Below, in pieces: positions 33,849 through 40,555 of a stretch of DNA of 40,555 nt. This stretch comes from Propionivibrio sp. GTDB lineage: Bacteria > Pseudomonadota > Gammaproteobacteria > Burkholderiales > Rhodocyclaceae. Location: assembly GCF_016790145.1 (NCBI RefSeq), contig NZ_JAEUOI010000082.1, forward strand, positions 1 to 40,555. The letters are read 5' to 3'. Numbering within the stretch: position 1 is the stretch's first letter; each line of letters opens with the position of its first letter. The notes under the pieces were generated by a model. The model searched no databases. It was not told the origin of the DNA and worked only from the letters and a program-made list of their open reading frames with translations. The position numbers and the translations under genes were made by a program.

Positions 33849-34802
33849 TCAAGTCCACCAGAAGCGCGTCAGGTGAAAGAACACCGGCGCGGCAAAGGCC
33901 ACCGAGTCGAGGCGGTCCAGCATGCCGCCGTGGCCGTCGATCATCTGCCCCCAGTCCTTGACGCCACGCTCGCGCTTGATCGCCGACATGACCAGGCCGC
34001 CACAGAAACCCATGCCGTTGATCGCCAGCGCCATCAGCGCGGCCTGCCACGGATCGAATGGCGTGATCCAGAACAGCGCGGCGCCGAGAGCGGTGGCGCT
34101 GGCCACGCCGCCGATCAGGCCTTCCCAGGTCTTCGACGGCGATAGCGCGGGGGCCACGCGGTGCCTGCCCAACAGCATTCCCCAGCAGTACTGCAGCACG
34201 TCGCTTGATTGCACTACAAGGACCAGGAAGACGATCAGCAGCAGGTTGCGGCCCTGGTAGCCGGCAATGTCGAGCGACAGCAAGGCGGGAACGTGCGAGA
34301 TGCAGAACACGCACAGCACCAGGCCCCACTGCAGCGTCGCCACACGTTCAAGGAAGCAGCGGCTGTTGCCCGCGGCCAGCATGACGACCGGCAGGCACAG
34401 GAAAGCGAATACCGGGATGAAAATGGAATAGAAACCGTACCAGCCGAAGTACACCAGCACGTATTGCACCGGCAGCACGAGGACGAAGCACGCCGCCAGC
34501 GCGGCTTGGTCGCCAGCGCGCGTCGTGAGCGTGGTGAATTCACGCAAGGCAACGCAGGAAATGAAGGCGAACAGCAGCACGATGCCGATATCGCCAAACA
34601 GGAAGGCAATCCCGATCACCAGCACCATCGCCCACCACGCCTTGATGCGCGTGTTGAGGTTGTCGATCACGCCGTGCGATTGATTCCTGGCGACGGTGAG
34701 CTTCAGTGTCCAGCCGATCAGCGACGCGACGAGCAGCACGACGCCGATGCCGGCGAAGAGCCCGATGGTCTGAACATGAGGAGCCAGCGCCTGCATCGCC
34801 AT
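33849..34802 (-). CDS. Phosphatidate cytidylyltransferase (CdsA-like)
   Basis: A 317-aa integral membrane enzyme that makes CDP-diacylglycerol from phosphatidate and CTP. The family signature is present: LSPSKTWEGLIGG and KDWGQMIDGHGGMLDRLDS. At least seven transmembrane helices precede and separate these. The start at 34802 overlaps the upstream stop (TAATG). It is the last gene of the operon and probably a paralogue of a housekeeping CdsA, supplying activated lipid for the CDP-alcohol transferase of the same operon. Confidence 0.88.
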   Translation of the reverse strand: MAMQALAPHVQTIGLFAGIGVVLLVASLIGWTLKLTVARNQSHGVIDNLNTRIKAWWAMVLVIGIAFLFGDIGIVLLFAFISCVALREFTTLTTRAGDQAALAACFVLVLPVQYVLVYFGWYGFYSIFIPVFAFLCLPVVMLAAGNSRCFLERVATLQWGLVLCVFCISHVPALLSLDIAGYQGRNLLLIVFLVLVVQSSDVLQYCWGMLLGRHRVAPALSPSKTWEGLIGGVASATALGAALFWITPFDPWQAALMALAINGMGFCGGLVMSAIKRERGVKDWGQMIDGHGGMLDRLDSVAFAAPVFFHLTRFWWT

Positions 34803-36184
34803 TACTCCGCGCCCGGCATGGCGACGCCGGCTGGCAGGGCGGGAATTGTGCCGACGAGCTCGTGCAGCGCGCCGACATGGCCGTCGCCAAGCTCGACGCG
34901 GGAACGCGCCGCACGCACCGTGGAAAGTGCCGAGGCGACATCCGGCGAGCGCCGCGACGCCAGCAGCCATGCCGCCACCGCGCACGCGCTGCGCGAGCAG
35001 CCCAGCGCGCAGCACACCAGCACCGGCCCGCGGGCGCGCAGGCGCTCGATTGCCTGCGCGGCTTGCGCCAGTTCGGCGGCCGGCGGCGTTGTGAGGTCGA
35101 GCACGGGTAGTGAAACGTACATGCACTTGCCGGCATTCATCGCAAACTCCGCCGTCAGATCGAGCACGGCGGCGAACGGCGATGTGGCGAGTTCGCGCGC
35201 GCCAGGAATGCGCCCCAGGTACACGTCATCGCCTATTTGTACCGGCTGTGGCTCACGCCATGTCCAGGCGCGCGAGTTGATCCATGCGCCGGCGCGATAA
35301 GGCGCGAACAACCATTGCGCCGCCACAGAAAGGCGACCATCCGCACGCTTCTGGAACGCCGTCGCGCCGATCGCCGCATAGGCCAGCGCCACCAGCAGCA
35401 AGGACACGCTGCCCCACAGCAGCCACAGCGCCCAGCCTCCCGACGCGATGGCGATTGCTCCGAGCAGCAAGGCGCCTGCGGCATAGAACCCAGCCAGCCG
35501 CCAGCGCGCCGGATCGCGCGTCCATTGCCATTGTGCGGCGATCGAGCGTCCGTTGCCTTCGTCGGCAAAGGGCCACGCCCACAGGCACAGCGCGCCGAGC
35601 AGTAAACCTGTTGGAATATCGATGAAGTGATGCTGGTAAGTGGTCAGCACCGACCCGCAGATGAGCAGGAACCACAGTTCCATCGCCAGGCGCGCGAGGC
35701 CGGATAGCCGGCGCGCATACAACGCCCACAGAATTACCGCCAGCGCGATGTGCAGCGAGGGCAACTGGTTGAACGGCTGGTCGAAGCCGGCCAGCGCAGC
35801 GAACATGAGGCCCCATACGCCGTCGGCCGCGGGGTGCGCGAAGGCGAAGCGCAAGGGCACCAGAACGAAGCAGGTGACGGCAACCGCCTGCGCCGTCAGC
35901 AGGCGCTTCGCGTGCGTATCGAGTTCGTGCCGCGTCAGGCAGACGAACAGCGACAGGCCGTATAGCGCGTCGATCGACCAGTAGGGCAGGATCGTCCACG
36001 CCCAGAACGGAATCGCGTGCTCCCAATCGAAGACCAGCGAAGGCACGTCGGCACGTTGCGACGCCGACCAGTTGGCGAGGCCGTAGGTGATGAAGAAGAA
36101 CGGCGCGAGGAACAGCAGCCACGCCGCCGCACGCCGCCATGGCCAGGCCTCGGTCGTCACGAGCGCAGGCATGGCGGTGCTCAT
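34802..36184 (-). CDS. PAP2 / dual-specificity phosphatase fusion protein
   Basis: A 460-aa membrane protein. The N-terminal part has about seven helices and PAP2 lipid phosphatase motifs in divergent form: QLPSLHIALAV (PSGH box as PSLH) and TTYQHHFIDIPTG (His and Asp of the third box). The C-terminal soluble domain is a dual-specificity phosphatase with the Cys-x5-Arg loop CALGCSRSA. It probably dephosphorylates a lipid phosphate such as a phosphatidylglycerophosphate-like intermediate. The start ATGA overlaps the upstream stop. Confidence 0.85.
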   Translation of the reverse strand: MSTAMPALVTTEAWPWRRAAAWLLFLAPFFFITYGLANWSASQRADVPSLVFDWEHAIPFWAWTILPYWSIDALYGLSLFVCLTRHELDTHAKRLLTAQAVAVTCFVLVPLRFAFAHPAADGVWGLMFAALAGFDQPFNQLPSLHIALAVILWALYARRLSGLARLAMELWFLLICGSVLTTYQHHFIDIPTGLLLGALCLWAWPFADEGNGRSIAAQWQWTRDPARWRLAGFYAAGALLLGAIAIASGGWALWLLWGSVSLLLVALAYAAIGATAFQKRADGRLSVAAQWLFAPYRAGAWINSRAWTWREPQPVQIGDDVYLGRIPGARELATSPFAAVLDLTAEFAMNAGKCMYVSLPVLDLTTPPAAELAQAAQAIERLRARGPVLVCCALGCSRSACAVAAWLLASRRSPDVASALSTVRAARSRVELGDGHVGALHELVGTIPALPAGVAMPGAE

Positions 36185-37959
36185 CCGGCCACGCGCTGCG
36201 CCAGAGAGACGGTGAAGATGCCGGATTCGCCGATGCGCTGCGCCAGCTTGCGAAAGCCGGCCGCGGCCACCAGTTGGTCCATCTCTTCCTGCGTCCGGCG
36301 GCGCATCACCCAGGCTTCGCCGCGGCGATGGCTGGTCAGCGCGCGCGCGATCAGCTCCAGTTGCGGGTGCCAGATCTGGCCGGTATAGACGAGAAAGCCG
36401 CCGGGGGCGATGGCCTCGGCGAGGCCGCCCAGCGACTGGCGCAGCGGGGCGTTGTCCGGAGTCAGTTCGTACAGCCCCGAAACCACAGCGAGCGTCGGCC
36501 GAGGCCTGATCGCCGCCAGGCTGGCGCGCTCGAACGCGTCGCCGCTGGCAAAGCGCGCGATGTCGGCCAGCCCCTTGTCGTTGATCAGCGCTGTCCCGTG
36601 CTCGACATTGAGGGCGCTGTAGTCGCGCAGCAGGATAGTGTCGGGGCGCTCCTGCATCGCGGCCACCGCATCGAGGACGTAGCGCCCGTGGCCGGCGGCG
36701 ATGTCGACGATATGCACCGGCGCGCCGGCCGCGCGCAGCCTGGCGCTGGCATCGCACAGCAGCGCCTCGACGTCGAGCTTGCGCTGCCGGATGCCGCGCC
36801 AGCCGATGGCGTCGAGAAAGGTGCGGTCGAGATGGCGCCCGAGCGGCGAGCGGCCACTGGCACGATTGCGGTAGACATAGTCGAGCGTGCTGCCCGAATC
36901 GAAGCCGGTGGCATGGCCCAGGCGCACGCCATCGGCCAGCAGGCCGCCGAAGCGCAGGCTGGCGCGCGTGGCGGACCAGTAAAGACCGCGCGGCGACAGC
37001 GCCGGCAGCGGTGCGGCAAGCGCGTCGGCTTCCTCACGCGTAAAGCCGTGCCGGTCAGCGTCGAGCAGGTTGCGCCGTACTCGCGGCGCGGCAAACACGC
37101 GGACGATGAACGCGCGCATTCGATCGACGGCGACGGCACGCTCGCGCTCGCCCAGCGTGTCGTGGAAAAAGCCGTGCAGCACGTGGCGCTCCTTCTCGAC
37201 TGCACCGAGCCGCTCGAAGAACGCATGTTGCGGGCCGTGATGCACGACCCAGTCGGACCCCGAGATCAGCAGTTGCGTCGGCACGGTGATCGCCTGCGCA
37301 TCGGCCACCACGCGATCGGCGGCCTCCTGCAGGCCGAGCAGCACATTGACCGAAATGGCCCTGGACAGCAGCGGGTCGGTCTCGTAGCTGGCGATGCGCG
37401 CCGGGTCGCGGGTGAGGAACTTCGCCTTGACGTAGCTGGTGACAAAGAAATTGCCGAAGACGCGGCGCAGCAGCCGCAGGCCGGGCAGTGCAAACGGAAC
37501 GTAGAGCTTGACGCGAAACGCCGGCGAAGCCAGCACCATGCCGCGGATCGGCGGCGCGTAGTCATGCACCCACGTGGCGACGGTCACCGCGCCCACGCTT
37601 TGCGCGACGATGCCGATGTCCTCGGCCCGCATGCCGTGGTGCACGCCGATGTGCTCGACGAAGGTCTGCACGTCGCGCACCGAGGTGCCGAAGCTCGGCG
37701 AGTCGCCGCGCGCGCCCGGCGAGCGGCCGTGGCCGCGCGCATCCCAGGCAAAGAAGTCGAAGTCGGACAGCACCAGTTCGTCGACCAGGTGCGCCATCCG
37801 CGCCGAATGCTCGTGGCCGCGATGGAACAGCACGATCGCGCCGCGCGCGGGGCCGCGCAGCGCCGGCCAGTGGCGGTAGAAGAGGTCGACGCCGTCGTGC
37901 GTGGCAAAGCTGCGCTCGTGCACCGGGCGCAGTTGCGGGCCGGCTGTCATGTCGTTCAT
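36181..37959 (-). CDS. Alpha/beta hydrolase - SAM methyltransferase fusion
   Basis: A 592-aa two-domain protein. Residues 1 to about 300 form an alpha/beta hydrolase (VLFHRGHEHSARM oxyanion region, nucleophile Ser in AQSVGAV, FAWDARGHGRSPG) of the monoglyceride lipase/lysophospholipase kind. The rest (about 380-590) is a class I methyltransferase with the SAM motif VDIAAGHGRYVLDAV. The start at 37957-37959 lies 1 nt after the stop of the CDP-alcohol transferase. Both activities could act on a phospholipid head group or acyl chain. Confidence 0.85.
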   Translation of the reverse strand: MNDMTAGPQLRPVHERSFATHDGVDLFYRHWPALRGPARGAIVLFHRGHEHSARMAHLVDELVLSDFDFFAWDARGHGRSPGARGDSPSFGTSVRDVQTFVEHIGVHHGMRAEDIGIVAQSVGAVTVATWVHDYAPPIRGMVLASPAFRVKLYVPFALPGLRLLRRVFGNFFVTSYVKAKFLTRDPARIASYETDPLLSRAISVNVLLGLQEAADRVVADAQAITVPTQLLISGSDWVVHHGPQHAFFERLGAVEKERHVLHGFFHDTLGERERAVAVDRMRAFIVRVFAAPRVRRNLLDADRHGFTREEADALAAPLPALSPRGLYWSATRASLRFGGLLADGVRLGHATGFDSGSTLDYVYRNRASGRSPLGRHLDRTFLDAIGWRGIRQRKLDVEALLCDASARLRAAGAPVHIVDIAAGHGRYVLDAVAAMQERPDTILLRDYSALNVEHGTALINDKGLADIARFASGDAFERASLAAIRPRPTLAVVSGLYELTPDNAPLRQSLGGLAEAIAPGGFLVYTGQIWHPQLELIARALTSHRRGEAWVMRRRTQEEMDQLVAAAGFRKLAQRIGESGIFTVSLAQRVAG

Positions 37960-37960
37960 G

Positions 37961-38563
37961 TCACCTGCTTTCCTTGAGGCCGCCACGGACCCGGTTGATG
38001 ATGGTGAGTGCAAGCAATGCGGCCAGCACGGGCATGACGAAAGCCGCCCAGGCCGGCAATGGCGATGCCAGGCCGACCCACAGGCCGAGCGCGCCGAACA
38101 CCAACGCGCGGTCGCTCTTGCCCATCGGCCCCTCGTAGCGGCGCGAAGCGCCGACCATGGCCCCCAGGGCGCCGGCGTATTCGCCGATCACGGCCAGCAC
38201 GATCACCGCACCGACCCATGCCGGGGCAAACGGCGCAATGTACGCGAAGGGCAGGAACAGCGCGCTGTCGGCGATGACGTCGCCAAGTTCGTTGAGATAG
38301 GCGCCGAGGCGCGACTGCTGTCCGAATTCGCGCGCCAGCATGCCGTCGATGGCGTTGAACGCCATCCGCCCGAACATCCAGAAGGGAATCAGCACGAAGG
38401 CGCGGGTATCGGGCAGCCGCCAGGCGACGCATGCGCCGATCACGAGCGAAACCACCGCAGCCGTCACCGTGACCTGGTTGGCGGTGATGCCCGCGCGCGC
38501 GATGATCCCGACCAGCGGGCGCAGCCAGGCCTGGAAACGCGGTTTCAGCGCGTAGAGCGTCAA
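37961..38563 (-). CDS. CDP-alcohol phosphatidyltransferase, variant motif
   Basis: A 200-aa membrane enzyme of the CDP-AP family that joins CDP-diacylglycerol and an alcohol. The signature D-x2-D-G-x2-A-R-x8-G-x3-D-x3-D is present as N70-x2-D73-G-x2-A-R-x8-G-x3-N91-x3-D95, so the first and third Asp are Asn. About five helices flank it. Start is TTG at 38561-38563, the first possible codon, without a clear ribosome binding site. First gene of the lipid operon. Confidence 0.85.
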   Translation of the reverse strand: MTLYALKPRFQAWLRPLVGIIARAGITANQVTVTAAVVSLVIGACVAWRLPDTRAFVLIPFWMFGRMAFNAIDGMLAREFGQQSRLGAYLNELGDVIADSALFLPFAYIAPFAPAWVGAVIVLAVIGEYAGALGAMVGASRRYEGPMGKSDRALVFGALGLWVGLASPLPAWAAFVMPVLAALLALTIINRVRGGLKESR

Positions 38564-38638
38564 GCGCGACTCTGCACGTGAGGGCGTAGACGGCGTCCAC
38601 AGGCCATTCGCGTCATCGCCATGCTGACCCAGGCTCCG

Positions 38639-39259
38639 TTACGCTCTTTCGGCGGGCGGGTGCGAGCTTCGCCGGCGCCCGAGCCACCATCCGAGCGCGA
38701 AGCCGACCAGCAGGGCGGCGATCGAGGCGACGATGCCGTCGCGCACCAGCGTGCGCTGCACCTTGGCCAGCACCGGATTGTCGAGGTGGTTGGTCCCGAA
38801 ATGGATCGCGCGCAGCCGCCACTTGCCGTCGTCACCCACCGCCATCACCGCGGTCCAGCGGGTGTCGAAGTCGAAGATGTCGCCGTCCTTCGCTTCGTAG
38901 TGCTCGAGCGCCTTGCCCCGCACCAGCCCGAAGCGCTTGTCGGGCGACAGCTCGGTCAGCTTGTCCGCATCGAGCGTCATCGTCATCCTGCGCATGTAGC
39001 CGGTGGGACCGAACCAGGTCTGGAAGTACTTCGACACGTCGGCGCGGCTCGACATCACTTCCTGCGTGATGCTGGTCGCTTCGACGTCCGGGGTGAGATA
39101 CGGCAGCATCCTGTCGTACTGCCCGCTGTTGATCGCCGACTGGACCTCGCGCAGTACACCGCGCAGTTCTTCGTGGATCGCGTGGTCGGGCTCCTCGGCA
39201 AAGGCCCAGGATACGATGCAGAACAGGGCCGCCAGCCCCAATACAATGAACTTCTTCAC
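38639..39259 (-). CDS. NTF2/SnoaL-like membrane-anchored protein
   Basis: A 206-aa envelope protein. N-terminal signal peptide (KKFIVLGLAALFCIVSWAFA), then an NTF2-like fold domain (about 30-165: IHEELRGVLREVQSAINSGQYDRMLPYLTPDVEAT, later RWTAVMAVGDDGKWRLRAIHFG) and a C-terminal transmembrane helix (GIVASIAALLVGFALGWWLGRRR). The GTG start at 39257-39259 is backed by GGGGAG eight bases upstream. It lies 76 nt before the lipid operon and may be co-transcribed with it. Confidence 0.8.
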   Translation of the reverse strand: MKKFIVLGLAALFCIVSWAFAEEPDHAIHEELRGVLREVQSAINSGQYDRMLPYLTPDVEATSITQEVMSSRADVSKYFQTWFGPTGYMRRMTMTLDADKLTELSPDKRFGLVRGKALEHYEAKDGDIFDFDTRWTAVMAVGDDGKWRLRAIHFGTNHLDNPVLAKVQRTLVRDGIVASIAALLVGFALGWWLGRRRSSHPPAERA

Positions 39260-39635
39260 GTCGATGTCTCCCCGATTCAGCACGGCTGGATCGAGCCCAG
39301 CCGCAGGATAGTGAAGCCAGATGGCCGTCGGGGAGTATGGCTGACGCCCGGTGGCTCAGTCAATTGCCGATTTCGGCCCGGCCTGCGGAACGGTTCGCGG
39401 AATAGCCGCCATTCGAAATGCGAAAGTGTTTTTTTGAGTGAACGGCAGCTTGGTGGCCAAAAACGGCCGGTGAGTGTAAATTGACTGCGGTCGTCTGACG
39501 GCCATCAGCGGATGTAGCCGCAGGGTTGGTAAGCCAGTATTGAGAGGCCGGTGTATCTCGATACCCGCCGGTGAAGAACAACAAAATCGCTCACAAGCCT
39601 TGTAACAAGGACATATACCTCCTATTCTTTGCTCC
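39260..39635. other. Gap upstream of hicA remnant
   Basis: About 375 bases without a supported gene. Promoters for the divergent NTF2-like gene and the hic locus must lie here. Small frames on the minus strand (39356-39637) have no recognisable product. Confidence 0.4.
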
Positions 39636-39840
39636 ATGAAAACAAAAACAATTCCTGAAATTCTTGAAAGCCTGCGGAGCGGAAGTCATCAAGAATCGCG
39701 GTAACGGCGGACATTACCTGGTCAAACCCAACGGCCGGCAGACGACGGTGCCGGTGCACGGCGATACCGACTATGCCCCAGAGTTACTGGACGATATTTG
39801 CAAGCAGCTCAATACCCGTTTGAGGAGTAATAAAAAATGA
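39636..39840 (+). pseudogene. hicA: hicA-like toxin gene with 1-nt frameshift
   Basis: From the ATG at 39636 the frame gives MKTKTIPEIL and then meets a stop at 39702. Removing one T from CTTG at about 39662-39665 restores a 67-aa HicA-like protein: LKACGAEVIKNRGNGGHYLV, then KPNGRQTTVPVHGD, ending with ICKQLNTRLRSNKK. The double-stranded-RNA-binding-like fold and the key His (GGHY) are kept. The restored stop overlaps the hicB ATG (ATGA). Mutation or sequencing error cannot be told apart here. Confidence 0.75.
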
Positions 39841-40118
39841 ACCTGTCTTATCCCGTCACCCTGAAATACTATCAAGATGGGCAAGTTGGCGTGTTTTTCG
39901 CCGATGTGCCGGGAGCGATCACCGCCGGCACGAACGAGGTCGAGGCGCTGGATCGCGCTCAAGATGCGCTGACCGTGGCGCTTTCCAGCTATCTTGACGA
40001 TGGCCGGACGTTGCCTGACCCGAGCAAGGCCAAGCGCGGCCAGCCAGTGGTCGTATTGCCGCCACGTATCGCGCTCAAGCATATCAAAAGGTTAGACGAG
40101 ATTCGCCCGCCTTCATGA
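39837..40118 (+). CDS. hicB: HicB-like antitoxin, short form
   Basis: A 93-aa protein with the HicB partial RNase H-like fold (LSYPVTLKYYQDGQVGVFFADVPGAITAGTNEVEALDRAQDAL, then LPDPSKAKRGQPVVVLPPRIAL). The usual C-terminal helix-turn-helix or ribbon-helix-helix DNA-binding part is absent: the frame ends soon after the PPRIALK segment. AGGAG lies upstream of the ATG. It could still bind HicA but probably cannot repress the promoter. Confidence 0.85.
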   Translation: MNLSYPVTLKYYQDGQVGVFFADVPGAITAGTNEVEALDRAQDALTVALSSYLDDGRTLPDPSKAKRGQPVVVLPPRIALKHIKRLDEIRPPS

Positions 40119-40131
40119 AAAATCCGGGTTA

Positions 40132-40555
40132 GTGCGTCACGTACTCAAGCGCCTCTGGTCCGTGCCCTTGCTGATCGGCGGGAGCGCAGTCTCATACCAG
40201 TATTGGCCCACGGCTGTTGGGCTTGCCGCCCTGCTACTTTCGCTGCTCCTGTTTTTGCCGCTCGTCATCGTTTCGCTTAACGATGTTTGCCGCGCGAAGA
40301 ATCTGCAATCACAGCCTGCCTTCTTGGAAACGAACCTTCCTCCGCCACGGCCGTTATTTGGCGGCCCCATAGCCGACACCCTCGACCGAATTGCTGGCTT
40401 CGTAGGAAGTCTTGAAGGTCTCGGCCTGCTCATTACTGTCATCGCCGGCATCGGGGTATTGGGTTACATCGGGGTGTCGTGGCTCATTCATTTCGTCAGC
40501 CACGCACACTATCTCGCCGCAAGTGCTGCCGGGCTTGTTGGGTTGCTTGCTATAG
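40132..40555 (+). CDS. Membrane protein, truncated by window end
   Basis: A reading frame of 141 codons open to the edge of the window. GTG start at 40132 (weak evidence). It has hydrophobic segments at about 10-65 (including VGLAALLLSLLLFLPLVIVSL), 95-120 and 125 to the end, joined by a Pro-rich loop (ETNLPPPRPLFGGP). No family is recognised from the visible part. Adjacent to the hicAB remnant. Confidence 0.6.
   Translation, partial: MRHVLKRLWSVPLLIGGSAVSYQYWPTAVGLAALLLSLLLFLPLVIVSLNDVCRAKNLQSQPAFLETNLPPPRPLFGGPIADTLDRIAGFVGSLEGLGLLITVIAGIGVLGYIGVSWLIHFVSHAHYLAASAAGLVGLLAI

Noticed and set aside
34209-35300. 363-codon plus-strand frame
   Set aside because: Antisense to the CdsA-like and PAP2 fusion genes; low-complexity Gln/Arg/His composition.
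36139-37977. 612-codon open frame on the plus strand
   Set aside because: It is exactly antisense to the hydrolase-methyltransferase gene, rich in Arg/Ala/Gly from GC-rich complement, with no domain.
40091-40097. GTTAGAC inside hicB as another attC end box
   Set aside because: A lone heptamer without partner box or paired arms; expected by chance.

Overview
The window is about 40.5 kb of GC-rich bacterial chromosome. Gene content points to a betaproteobacterium, most likely of the Rhodocyclales (Dechloromonas/Azonexus/Accumulibacter-like). This is inferred from family recognition and gene order and was not tested by database search. No rRNA, CRISPR array or complete prophage is visible. One tRNA gene, tRNA-Ser(GGA), is present.

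Layout. Positions 1-1,600 hold an apparent oxygen/NO-responsive operon on the minus strand (hemerythrin, DUF2249, start of a membrane protein) with an FNR/Dnr-like box, divergent from a universal stress protein. Positions 1,600-9,400 carry metabolic and stress genes: a 3-methyladenine glycosylase, fadD, an EAL-like/HDOD protein, a glyoxalase II-like hydrolase overlapping a DUF123 GIY-YIG protein, DUF488, a persulfide dioxygenase-rhodanese fusion and a 1-Cys peroxiredoxin. After the tRNA, 9,900-17,450 is a minus-strand acetate module: acs, a cNMP/CBS/DUF294 regulator, a DnaQ-like exonuclease, a sodium:solute symporter and its DUF4212 subunit, and a small membrane protein. Positions 18,100-24,440 are housekeeping genes on the plus strand (class I fumarase, SGNH hydrolase, murI, flavoprotein, AI-2E family permease, DUF188). 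Copies of a REP-like palindromic repeat sit in the gaps of this part.

Positions 24,580-33,030 are an accessory region. Between about 26,650 and 30,470 small unrelated genes (excalibur protein, brnTA, vapBC, an EEP-family phosphodiesterase, a small hypothetical, a VOC protein) are separated by structured sites resembling integron attC recombination sites. I see no integron integrase, so this looks like a CALIN (attC cluster lacking an integrase). It is followed by two VOC genes (one with a probable 1-nt frameshift) and a higBA module with a compact promoter/operator.

Positions 33,196-39,260 hold a GST and a tightly overlapping minus-strand lipid operon: a CDP-alcohol phosphatidyltransferase whose signature motif has two Asp positions changed to Asn, an alpha/beta hydrolase-methyltransferase fusion, a PAP2-dual specificity phosphatase fusion and a CdsA-like cytidylyltransferase. 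Upstream of it is an NTF2-like membrane-anchored protein. The window ends with a decayed hicAB pair and the start of a membrane protein.
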